From positions 1 to 11,916 of the forward strand of contig JAJYOH010000120.1 in assembly GCA_021796315.1 (NCBI GenBank): DNA of 11,916 nt, written 5' to 3'. Under the pieces are notes generated by a model that saw only the letters and a program-made list of their open reading frames with translations, did not search any database and was not told the origin of the DNA. Below are positions 5,755 to 11,508 of this stretch, piece by piece (position 1 is the stretch's first letter; each line of letters opens with the position of its first letter). This DNA comes from Chloroflexota bacterium. GTDB lineage: Bacteria; Chloroflexota; Anaerolineae; Anaerolineales; Villigracilaceae. The translations under genes and the position numbers were made by a program.

Positions 5755-6006
5755 ATGGATAAAGTTATCTCTGTCAAACCTTTGGGTAACTATTTACTTG
5801 AAATTGAATTTGCGGACGGACTTCGCAAAGTGATTGACATTCGTCCTTTCATCGGCAAAGGGATTTCCGCCGCGCTTAAGGATGAAGCCTATTTTCGGCA
5901 AGTGACGTTGGAAGATGGCGGCGGGATTACATGGCCAAATGGCTTTGACTTCTGCCCCAACTTTCTGCGTGATGATGTGCCAGCCGTGAAGGTTGTGACG
6001 GCCTAG
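5755..6006 (+). CDS. DUF2442 protein, putative antitoxin-like partner
   Basis: An 83-residue protein, full length for DUF2442. Family features are VISVKPLGNYLLEIEFADGL (4-23), RKVIDIRPFIGKGI (24-37), then AALKDEAYFRQVTLEDG (39-55) and ITWPNGFDFCPNFL (58-71). The W-P-N-G-x-D-x-x-P box near the C-terminus is the most recognisable part. The exact biochemical role is unknown; the family is usually the second gene beside DUF4160. GGAG at 5744-5747, inside the end of the upstream gene, serves the ATG seven bases later, so translation is probably coupled. Nothing looks broken. Confidence 0.85.
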   Translation: MDKVISVKPLGNYLLEIEFADGLRKVIDIRPFIGKGISAALKDEAYFRQVTLEDGGGITWPNGFDFCPNFLRDDVPAVKVVTA

Positions 6007-6029
6007 AGATTATTATCGCGGGGAATTTC

Positions 6030-6179
6030 ATGCCCTCCACTGACAAACGCCCTCTCAAAATCTTTCTCTGCCACGCCCACGCGGACCGTGACCCCGTCCG
6101 CGCACTCTACGTGCGCCTGACCAAAGACGGCGTGGACACGTGGTTCGACAAAGCCAAACTCCTCCAAGTCAGGATTGAA
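6030..6179 (+). pseudogene. TIR-domain gene 5' remnant C
   Basis: The frame starts MPSTDKRPLKIFLCHAHADR (1-20) and continues with RALYVRLTKDGVDTW and FDKAKLL, the first strands and helices of a TIR domain up to the usual KLLPGQDW box. That box is damaged: after CTCCTCC a base seems lost, giving AAGTCAGGATTG, and beyond 6179 the sequence is unrelated. The open frame runs on to TAA 6234-6236, overlapping the DUF433 gene by 23 bases, but those last codons are not TIR-like. By hand alignment it is about 80% identical to remnant D. Only about 45 of the roughly 130-150 residues of a TIR domain remain. Confidence 0.75.
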
Positions 6180-6182
6180 CAT

Positions 6183-6188
6183 TATAAT
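6183..6188 (+). promoter_or_regulatory. -10 element (TATAAT) for the DUF433-DUF5615 pair
   Basis: A perfect TATAAT, 25 bases before the DUF433 ATG, directly after the point where TIR homology ends. A transcript would start near 6195, just before AGGAGA (6202-6207). No -35 consensus is visible at normal spacing. Confidence 0.45.
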
Positions 6189-6213
6189 AATGGGGTAGTT
6201 CAGGAGATTAACT

Positions 6214-6444
6214 ATGTTTACCCATATTGCTTATAACAATGAAATTCTAAGTGGAAAGCCCCACATCGTTGGTACGCGTCTGAGCATTGAATTCATTCTC
6301 GAACTCTTTGCCAGTGGCGCGACCAAAGAAGAGGTGCTGAAGGCATATCCGCAATTAACAGCGGAAGCGGTTGAAGAGGCGCTCAAATATGCCGCACAAT
6401 CCGTGAAGAACGAAGTTCTGCTGGATGTGAAAGTTGCGGCGTGA
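6214..6444 (+). CDS. DUF433 antitoxin-like protein
   Basis: A 76-residue protein matching the DUF433 family. It has ILSGKPHIVGTRLSIEFILE (11-30), then ELFASGATKEEVLKAYPQLT (30-49), a helix-turn-helix-like segment, and AEAVEEALKYAAQSV (50-64). DUF433 proteins are DNA-binding partners of DUF5615/PIN-like toxins; the antitoxin normally binds its toxin and represses the shared promoter. AGGAGA (6202-6207) lies six bases before the ATG. Its TGA overlaps the GTG start of the toxin gene as GTGA (6441-6444), the usual coupled order of antitoxin then toxin. The frame is intact, although its partner appears to be broken. Confidence 0.87.
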   Translation: MFTHIAYNNEILSGKPHIVGTRLSIEFILELFASGATKEEVLKAYPQLTAEAVEEALKYAAQSVKNEVLLDVKVAA

Positions 6445-6467
6445 AAGCCCTTGACTTTCCCCTGCTC
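6442..6467. repeat. 26-bp inverted repeat, left arm (toxin 5' end)
   Basis: A perfect reverse complement of 6540-6565, 72 bases away. It covers the second and third bases of the toxin start codon and the codons for KALDFPLL. The arm fits the family's normal N-terminus, so it is probably the original copy. Confidence 0.92.
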
Positions 6468-6539
6468 GCAGATGAAAACATCAATCCCGAAGTCATTGAA
6501 TTTTTACGAAAAGCGGGATTGGATGTAGAGGCTGTATCT

Positions 6540-6565
6540 GAGCAGGGGAAAGTCAAGGGCTTTCA
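6540..6565. repeat. 26-bp inverted repeat, right arm (in toxin body)
   Basis: A perfect reverse complement of 6442-6467. Allowing a two-base gap, the match extends into TCT at 6537-6539. In place of the codons expected between SEQG and SDTEV it introduces a net frame change, so this arm is probably the derived copy. Confidence 0.92.
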
Positions 6566-6844
6566 GATACAGAAGTTTTACAGCAAGCGACCGAAGCGGG
6601 GAGAGTGGTTTTGACGCACGACAGTGACTTTGGGGGAATGGCGGTGTTTGGCGCAAAATTCGTTGGGATCATCTATCTCCGCCCTGGACATATCCGAGCG
6701 GATTTTACAATTAAGACACTGGAAGCGATTCGTAGCAAAGTTCCCGAAGTAACTTCCCCCTTTATCCTTGTTGCTGAGCGGACAGGTGATACAGTAAAGA
6801 TCAGAGTTCGACAGTTGTAATTTTCACATCAAAACAAGACGGGT

Positions 6845-6985
6845 ATGACAGCAGACAAGCGACCACTAAAAGTATTTTTATGCCACGCCCACGCGGACCG
6901 TGACCGCGTCCAGGCGCTCTACACCCGCCTTGTCAAAGACGGCGTGGATGCATGGCTGGACAAAGAAAAACTCCTCCCAGGCTAG
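6845..6985 (+). pseudogene. TIR-domain gene 5' remnant D
   Basis: A 46-residue frame starts MTADKRPLKVFLCHAHADRD (1-20), followed by RVQALYTRLVKDGVDAW and LDKEKLLPG, then TAG at 6983-6985. It is the best-kept of the four remnants. The stop stands where family members have Gln of the PGQDW box (CAG to TAG), and GGAC still follows before the homology ends near 6990. A 25-base run around CHAHADRD is identical to remnant C. Its TAG overlaps the TAG of the converging minus-strand gene in the palindrome CTAG (6982-6985). No TIR catalytic Glu or later strands remain. Confidence 0.78.
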
Positions 6986-7227
6986 GACTCTACTTCGGGA
7001 GCTTCTTGATTTTCTTTTTTCTTAGATTTTCTCAGCCTATTTAATGCCACATTCACGGTGTTAGATGTTGTACCAAGAATCTCAGCGATTTCTTTTGGCT
7101 GAAAACCAATGGCATTAAGTTTTTTGATTTGATTGGTTTGAGTTGTTCCACTCAGGAGATTCTGCGCAAGGAGTTTTTTGATCATCTTCAATTCATGAAG
7201 AATTTCTTTCTGTGTAGTTTCTTCCAT
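6982..7227 (-). CDS. Small sigma-region-4-like HTH protein
   Basis: An 81-residue protein with an N-terminal helix likely to form a coiled coil, TQKEILHELKMIKKLLAQNL (5-24), then a helix-turn-helix like sigma-70 region 4 or small antitoxin regulators, GFQPKEIAEILGTTSNTVNV (41-60), and a basic-then-acidic tail. The layout parallels the 68-residue protein at 7953-8159, so the two probably share ancestry. The ATG at 7227 has a GAGGTG-type Shine-Dalgarno a few bases upstream and follows the stop of the 231-residue gene by 11 bases, placing it third in a minus-strand operon. It is most likely a DNA-binding regulator or the partner of the middle protein; its function is not known. Confidence 0.75.
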   Translation of the reverse strand: MEETTQKEILHELKMIKKLLAQNLLSGTTQTNQIKKLNAIGFQPKEIAEILGTTSNTVNVALNRLRKSKKKENQEAPEVES

Positions 7228-7238
7228 TAGGCACCTCT

Positions 7239-7934
7239 TTAGATTATTTTTTCGACTAGGGCGATAATCGTATCGAGATTCCAGTCGTCAATTTCTTTTG
7301 GATTTTCAACAATATGGTAAAGGGAATGAACTTTATCATTAGCGTCATTCTTGAATGGTTTTAATTTTTGGTGTAAACGCTCTATTGCTTCTTTTCTGTC
7401 ACTATCAAACTCGTTTCGCTTTTGAAACAGGTTGTCTAAAACCACGCTGAAATCTAAATTTCTGTTTTTGGCTGTGTCAAAGTAAAGAACGCGGTCTGTA
7501 GGGTATTTTGCTTTCAAAATCCCAATTATCATATTTTCAAGAACTTTTCTTGTGAGTATAAAAACACATGTGTAACATTGTTTGGCGTAGGCTCTGTTTA
7601 TCTCACGTATATGTTTTTGCAAAAAGTGGTCTGTAGTCTCGAATTTTATGATTTCTTTAATTTGCTCCCCAGCTTTGGTTTTTCTCTTAAGTCGTAATGG
7701 CTCTGGTTTTTCAATTCTGACGAAAGGTATCGTCAACTTATCTTCTTTGCTAATTAATCTTCGCACTGATACGCCATGTTGTTGAGCATAAATTTGAGCA
7801 ACAGCATTCGATGTAGATTGTGTGTATTCTCGTTTTAGCACAGAGATTGCTGACCTGATGGTACTTACTGGCTTGCCTAACCTCTTATGCAGAAAATCAA
7901 GAATCTCAGGATTGAGTTCTGGTTTACCAGGCAT
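7239..7934 (-). CDS. Helical protein of unknown function, HEPN/DUF4145-like C-terminus
   Basis: A 231-residue soluble protein I cannot assign. Residues 7-60 look like a small helical DNA- or RNA-binding domain, with LNPEILDFLHKRL and NAVAQIYAQQHGVSVRRLI. A basic linker (80-97, RLKRKTKAGE) follows. Residues 100-231 are a helical bundle with CVFILTRKVLENMIIGILKA (123-142), a conserved-looking NRNLDFSVVLDNLFQ (157-171) and KPFKNDANDKVHSLYH (192-207). The R...LE and N...H spacing recalls DUF4145/HEPN domains, where such residues form RNase sites, but that is inference. The ATG at 7934 has AGGAAA five bases upstream and lies 18 bases after the stop of the first gene. Base composition is clearly more AT-rich than the flanking housekeeping genes, suggesting transfer. 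Confidence 0.7.
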   Translation of the reverse strand: MPGKPELNPEILDFLHKRLGKPVSTIRSAISVLKREYTQSTSNAVAQIYAQQHGVSVRRLISKEDKLTIPFVRIEKPEPLRLKRKTKAGEQIKEIIKFETTDHFLQKHIREINRAYAKQCYTCVFILTRKVLENMIIGILKAKYPTDRVLYFDTAKNRNLDFSVVLDNLFQKRNEFDSDRKEAIERLHQKLKPFKNDANDKVHSLYHIVENPKEIDDWNLDTIIALVEKII

Positions 7935-7952
7935 TTTGGTTTCCTGATCGAG

Positions 7953-8159
7953 TTAATTATCTGCTTCTTGGTTGTTTGATACGACTTTCTTCTTTTTCCC
8001 GCCAGTAGCTGTAAGAATCTGTCGAACACGGCTATCGCTGGTGTTTAAGATTTTGCTGATTTCGGGTGAAGTCGCTCCAGCTTTTGAAGCATTCAATATC
8101 AGCAAGTTCCTAATTTTCGTGAGTTCTTCCATCAGTAATTTGAACTGTTTTTCGTCCAT
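7953..8159 (-). CDS. Small HTH protein, first gene of the cassette
   Basis: A 68-residue protein. It has an N-terminal helix FKLLMEELTKIRNLLILNAS (6-25), then a helix-turn-helix GATSPEISKILNTSDSRVRQ (28-47) and a Lys-rich tail (GGKKKK). It resembles the 81-residue gene at 6982-7227 in order and spacing (EL..I..LL..N, then an ISKIL/IAEIL helix and a TS..V recognition helix). A strong AAGGAGAAGG Shine-Dalgarno precedes the ATG. It leads the three-gene operon and sits below a TATAAT and two palindromes, so autoregulation is a reasonable inference. Exact role unknown. Confidence 0.73.
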   Translation of the reverse strand: MDEKQFKLLMEELTKIRNLLILNASKAGATSPEISKILNTSDSRVRQILTATGGKKKKVVSNNQEADN

Positions 8160-8195
8160 TCCTTCTCCTTGTTATTTCCCAATTTGTGGGCGAGT

Positions 8196-8205
8196 CCAAT
8201 ATTGG
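8196..8205. promoter_or_regulatory. Perfect palindrome CCAATATTGG, possible operator
   Basis: A 10-bp perfect palindrome in the leader of the minus-strand HTH operon, 37 bases before its first start codon. Symmetric sites of this kind suit a dimeric HTH regulator; binding by the cassette's own HTH proteins is inference. Confidence 0.4.
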
Positions 8206-8207
8206 TT

Positions 8208-8231
8208 CATACAGCTTAATAGCTGTGTATG
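8208..8231. promoter_or_regulatory. Imperfect palindrome at the predicted transcription start
   Basis: CATACAGCT (8208-8216) and AGCTGTGTATG (8221-8231) are complementary with a two-base bulge around TAAT. The predicted start of the minus-strand transcript (about 8228) falls inside it, which is where a repressor site would be expected. Confidence 0.45.
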
Positions 8232-8234
8232 CGA

Positions 8235-8240
8235 ATTATA
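8235..8240 (-). promoter_or_regulatory. -10 element (TATAAT) for the HTH operon
   Basis: A perfect TATAAT on the minus strand. The region 17 bases upstream reads GTTTCG, a poor -35. It implies a leader of about 68 bases that contains both palindromes. Confidence 0.5.
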
Positions 8241-8356
8241 CGCCTATATCACCAAAGCGAAACGGAAAACAATCATGGGGGAGAAAAACTCTCCTGGAAA
8301 CAGAACCAATTCTCCCGTCGCGTGAAGTGCAAATCATCCATCACCTTTCCATCAGT

Positions 8357-8362
8357 TATAAT
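8357..8362 (+). promoter_or_regulatory. -10 element (TATAAT) for glyQS
   Basis: A perfect TATAAT 47 bases before the glyQS ATG, giving a leader of about 40 bases. No clear -35. The rest of the 8160-8409 gap holds the divergent HTH promoter and nothing else I recognise. Confidence 0.45.
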
Positions 8363-8385
8363 CCCCCTGCAACAAAAATCTGATT

Positions 8386-8409
8386 ACTGAAAACTGGTCA
8401 CTGAAAACT
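8386..8409 (+). repeat. Direct repeat in place of a Shine-Dalgarno before glyQS
   Basis: ACTGAAAACT occurs twice (8386-8395 and 8400-8409), a 14-base period ending directly at the ATG. It resembles CTGATTACTGAAAACT-type dispersed repeats I recall from this lineage. No AGGAG-like sequence lies within 20 bases of the start codon. Confidence 0.65.
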
Positions 8410-11400
8410 ATGCCATCCTCCTTCCAATCCATCATCCTCAACCTCCAATCCTTCTGGGCCTCGCATGGATGTCTGATCACACAACCTTACTACACCCAGG
8501 TCGGCGCAGGGACGATGAACCCTGCCACCTTCCTGCGCGTGCTCGGACCCGAGCCGTGGAATGTGGCTTACGTCGAGCCGTCTGTCCGCCCCGATGACGG
8601 GCGTTACGGCGAGAACCCCAACCGTTTCCAAAAGCACACCCAGTATCAGGTCATCCTCAAGCCCGACCCCGGCAATCCGCAGGAACTGTATCTCGAGTCG
8701 CTCAAGGCGCTCGGCATCGACCCGCGCCAGCACGACATCCGCTTTGTGGAAGACAACTGGGAACAGCCCGCCATCTCCGCCTGGGGTTTGGGTTGGGAGG
8801 TCTGGCTCGACGGGCAGGAGATCACGCAGTTCACCTACTTCCAGCAGATGGGCGGCGTGCCGCTCGACCCCGTCTCGGTCGAGATCACTTACGGGCTCGA
8901 ACGCATCCTGATCGCGCTCAACAACGCCAAAGCCATCTGGGACGAGGAATGGGGCGCAGGCGTGACCTACGGCGAGATCACCCGCCGCGAGGAGTTCGAA
9001 CATTCCAAATATTATTATGAGGTCGCGGACGTGGAGCGCGCCCGCCAGATGTACGAACTCTACTCCGCCGAAGCCGACGCCTGCCTCGCGCAAGGTCTGC
9101 TCGTCCCGGCGCATGATTACGTCCTCAAATGCTCGCACTGCTTCAATATTTTAGATACACGCGGCGCAATCAGCGTTGCTGAACGTCAGGCATTTTTTAG
9201 ACGCATCCGCGAACTCGCCCGCAAGGTGGCGGAAGGTTATGCTGAACAGCGCAAGGAACTTGAGTATCCGCTTCTCAAGCAGACCACGGACAATAGACCA
9301 CAGACCACTGCCAAGCTCGCGTCGTCCGTTGTCAGTGGTCCGTCGTCATTTATTCTGGAAATCGGTGTTGAAGAACTTCCCGCGAACGATGTCGACTCCG
9401 CTTACGTGACTCTCACCTCCCGTATCCCGACTTTACTTGATGAACTTCATCTCACTCATGGCGACGTCCGCATCTTTACGACCCCGCGGCGGCTCGTCGT
9501 TTCGATTGACTCTCTCTCCCCGAATCAACCTGACCGCGAAGACCTCGTCAAGGGTCCGCCCGCGGATAAGGCGATTATCGTAGGTCGAGATAATATCTCG
9601 ACTTACACCCCCGCCGTGCAAGGTTTTGCCAAAAAGAACGGCGTCAAAGTTGAAGATCTTCAAGTCCGCGAAGAAGGCGGAGGCAAGTATGTCTTCGCTG
9701 TCGTCAAAAAAAAGGGACGCCCCACCCCCGAAGTTCTAGTGGACGCCTTACCCAAATTAGTCGAGAGTATCAAGTTCGAAAAGTCTATGCGCTGGAATGG
9801 CTCAGGCGTTGCCTTCTCGCGTCCCATCCGCTGGTATGTGGCAATGCTCGGTAATACGGTCATCCCGTTTGAATATGCGGGCGTCATCTCTGGTAACGTC
9901 TCCCGCGGACTTCGCCCCTACGGTTCTCCTGAAATAAAAATTCCTTCCGCTGATAAATACTTTGATGCGATTCGCGAAGCAGGTATTGTGCTCGATAAAA
10001 AAGAACGCCAGCAGATGATCGTTGAGCAAGCAAAGAAAGCCGCCTCATCTGTGAATGGTGAAGCCATCATTGACGATGGTTTGCTGAATGAAGTTACGAA
10101 CCTGATTGAGAAGCCAACGGCTGTGTTAGGAAGTTTCGATCAGGAGTTTTTGTCCCTGCCGCGTGATGTGTTGATCTCAACCATGAAGAAACATCAACGG
10201 TATTTTCCTGTTACCCTCGCCCCAACCCCTCTCCCTAAGGGAGAGGGGCAAGGGGTGAGGGAGGGAAAACAGGGTGAGGGCAAATTATTGCCGCACTTCA
10301 TCGCCATCCGCAACGGCGACGATCAATATCTTGAAATTATCAAAGAAGGCAACGAACACGTCCTCGGCGCACGCTTCGCGGATGCGAACTTCTTCGTCCG
10401 CGAAGATGTCAAACACCCGCTTGAATATTATCGTTCGCAACTCTCTGGTCTCACCTTCCACACCAAACTCGGCTCGATGCTCGACAAGTCCGAGCGCATC
10501 GAAAAGCTGGTCAACGAAATCGCTCCCTTACTCGGACTTACGGATCACGAATTACGCACTACGCAACGTGCCGCGCATCTATGCAAGGCTGACCTCGTCA
10601 CGCAAATGGTCACCGAAATGACATCATTACAGGGAATCATCGGACGCGAATATGCCATCCGCTCTGGTGAACAAAACGATATCGCTGTTGCCATTGGTGA
10701 ACAATATCAAACCGTCCCGCAAACCAAAGCGGGCCTCGCCGTTGCATTGGCTGACCGGCTTGATTCATTGGTTGGTTTATTCGCGGCTGGTTTAGCTCCC
10801 ACCGGTGCGAAAGACCCGTTCGGTCTGCGCCGCGCCGCGATCGGCGTGGTCCAGCCATTGATTGAACACAACGTTGACTTCGATTTGGCTGAGGCTGTGA
10901 AAAAGTCTGCGAAGACTCAGCCTGTGGAAGTAAGCGACAAAGTGCAGGCGCAAGTCCAGGAATTCATCACGGGCCGCTTGAATGTGGTCTTGAAAGACAT
11001 GGGCTATAAATTTGATGTGGTGGAAGCAGTTCTCGCCGTACAATCATCCAACCCGGCCGCGTCGGCTCGGGCGGTGAAACAGCTTCAGGCGTGGGTTGGA
11101 CGCGCAGACTGGTCAGCGATTTTGGATGGCTTCGCCCGCTGTGTCCGCATCACGCGTGACCAGAAGGAGACCTACAAAGTCAAAGAGAAATATCTGCGCG
11201 AAGAGGAAGAACGCATCCTGTTTGAAGTCTTCAACCTGCAACCCACAACCTTTAACGGCGATGTGGATTCTTTCCTCAAGGTCGTTGTAACGCTTATCCC
11301 GCCCATCACCGCCTTCTTCGACAAGGTGCTGGTCATGGCGGATGACAAAGCCTTGCGGGAGAATCGACTGGGTCTGCTGCAAAGGATCGCGGCGCTCTCG

Positions 11401-11439
11401 AACGGGGTTGCCGACCTGAGCAAGCTCGAAAGGTTTTAA
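8410..11439 (+). CDS. glyQS: Glycine--tRNA ligase, fused alpha and beta subunits
   Basis: A 1009-residue fusion of the two chains of bacterial-type (alpha2beta2) glycyl-tRNA synthetase, which joins glycine to tRNA-Gly in the cytoplasm. Residues 1-289 are the catalytic alpha part: [13 protein letters not shown] (31-43), [17 protein letters not shown] (56-72, motif 2 Arg) and YGLERI (161-166, motif 3). Residues 314-1009 are the beta part, beginning [11 protein letters not shown], with [36 protein letters not shown], the HD-like [11 protein letters not shown] and a C-terminal anticodon-binding DALR-like region ending SKLERF. Separate chains are commoner in bacteria; fusions are known. Two segments (about 290-313 and 602-624) are translated palindromic repeats inserted in frame. 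There is no Shine-Dalgarno. The frame is otherwise intact, and it is very likely the functional enzyme. Confidence 0.96.
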   Translation: MPSSFQSIILNLQSFWASHGCLITQPYYTQVGAGTMNPATFLRVLGPEPWNVAYVEPSVRPDDGRYGENPNRFQKHTQYQVILKPDPGNPQELYLESLKALGIDPRQHDIRFVEDNWEQPAISAWGLGWEVWLDGQEITQFTYFQQMGGVPLDPVSVEITYGLERILIALNNAKAIWDEEWGAGVTYGEITRREEFEHSKYYYEVADVERARQMYELYSAEADACLAQGLLVPAHDYVLKCSHCFNILDTRGAISVAERQAFFRRIRELARKVAEGYAEQRKELEYPLLKQTTDNRPQTTAKLASSVVSGPSSFILEIGVEELPANDVDSAYVTLTSRIPTLLDELHLTHGDVRIFTTPRRLVVSIDSLSPNQPDREDLVKGPPADKAIIVGRDNISTYTPAVQGFAKKNGVKVEDLQVREEGGGKYVFAVVKKKGRPTPEVLVDALPKLVESIKFEKSMRWNGSGVAFSRPIRWYVAMLGNTVIPFEYAGVISGNVSRGLRPYGSPEIKIPSADKYFDAIREAGIVLDKKERQQMIVEQAKKAASSVNGEAIIDDGLLNEVTNLIEKPTAVLGSFDQEFLSLPRDVLISTMKKHQRYFPVTLAPTPLPKGEGQGVREGKQGEGKLLPHFIAIRNGDDQYLEIIKEGNEHVLGARFADANFFVREDVKHPLEYYRSQLSGLTFHTKLGSMLDKSERIEKLVNEIAPLLGLTDHELRTTQRAAHLCKADLVTQMVTEMTSLQGIIGREYAIRSGEQNDIAVAIGEQYQTVPQTKAGLAVALADRLDSLVGLFAAGLAPTGAKDPFGLRRAAIGVVQPLIEHNVDFDLAEAVKKSAKTQPVEVSDKVQAQVQEFITGRLNVVLKDMGYKFDVVEAVLAVQSSNPAASARAVKQLQAWVGRADWSAILDGFARCVRITRDQKETYKVKEKYLREEEERILFEVFNLQPTTFNGDVDSFLKVVVTLIPPITAFFDKVLVMADDKALRENRLGLLQRIAALSNGVADLSKLERF
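9281..9347. repeat. Palindromic repeat translated in the alpha-beta linker
   Basis: GACCACTG (9303-9310) pairs exactly with CAGTGGTC (9333-9340), and the outer GACCACGGAC partly mirrors GTCCGTCGTC at the right end. Words such as ACCACGGAC, AGACCAC and GTCCGTCGTC recur at 11443-11495 just after the gene, so both belong to one repeat family. It encodes the low-complexity linker [20 protein letters not shown]. Confidence 0.75.
10213..10261. repeat. Palindromic repeat translated inside the beta half
   Basis: The left arm (10214-10235) ends in CCCCTCTCCC and the right arm (10239-10261) begins GGGAGAGGGG, perfect over 10 bp and then imperfect out to the CCCTC/GAGGG ends, around a three-base TAA loop. 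A partial extra GGGTGAGGG follows at 10272-10280. It reads [20 protein letters not shown], between YFPV and KLLPHF, where family members have only about four residues. Confidence 0.8.
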
Positions 11440-11442
11440 TAA

Positions 11443-11487
11443 CCACGGACGACGGACGGCAGACCACACGTAGTCCGTCGTCTGTGG
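11443..11487. repeat. Long inverted repeat after glyQS, possible terminator
   Basis: CCACGGACGACGGAC (11443-11457) pairs with GTCCGTCGTCTGTGG (11473-11487), 15 bp with one G-U type mismatch, around a 15-base loop. It starts four bases after the glyQS stop and could end transcription, but it is followed only by TTT and G. It is the same family as the translated repeat at 9281-9347. Confidence 0.8.
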
Positions 11488-11508
11488 TTTGTGGTCAGCG
11501 GAGGTTTT

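Larger units (their letters stand above)
6441..6820 (+). pseudogene. DUF5615 PIN-like toxin gene, frameshifted
   Basis: The GTG start (6441) gives MKALDFPLLADENINPEVIE (1-20) and then FLRKAGLDVEAVSEQG, the normal start of a DUF5615 PIN-like nuclease with its first acidic residues (LADEN). The family then expects SDTEVLQQATEAGRVVLTHD followed by SDFGG. That sequence is present from 6563, but in another frame; it ends RVRQL at TAA 6818-6820. Read straight through, the first frame runs into junk and stops at TGA (6612-6614). The break coincides with an inverted copy of the gene's own 5' end (6540-6565). Such toxins are predicted RNases. Unless frameshifting rescues it, the product is inactive: a start at GTG 6605 would give 71 residues without the N-terminal acidic residues. 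Confidence 0.82.

Noticed and set aside
6605..6820. Separate 71-residue gene starting at GTG 6605
   Set aside because: It is the C-terminal part of the DUF5615 toxin in a shifted frame; no Shine-Dalgarno of its own, and it lacks the N-terminal acidic residues.
8386..8409. Start of a CRISPR-like or longer tandem array
   Set aside because: Only two 10-base units with a 4-base spacer; nothing repeats beyond them.
8398..9138. A 246-codon minus-strand open frame opposite glyQS
   Set aside because: A mirror frame of a GC-rich, strongly conserved coding region; the GlyRS motifs are unambiguous on the plus strand.
11443..11487. Classical Rho-independent terminator after glyQS
   Set aside because: The stem is strong but only three T follow and the loop is long; listed as a repeat because the same family occurs inside glyQS, where it cannot be terminating transcription.
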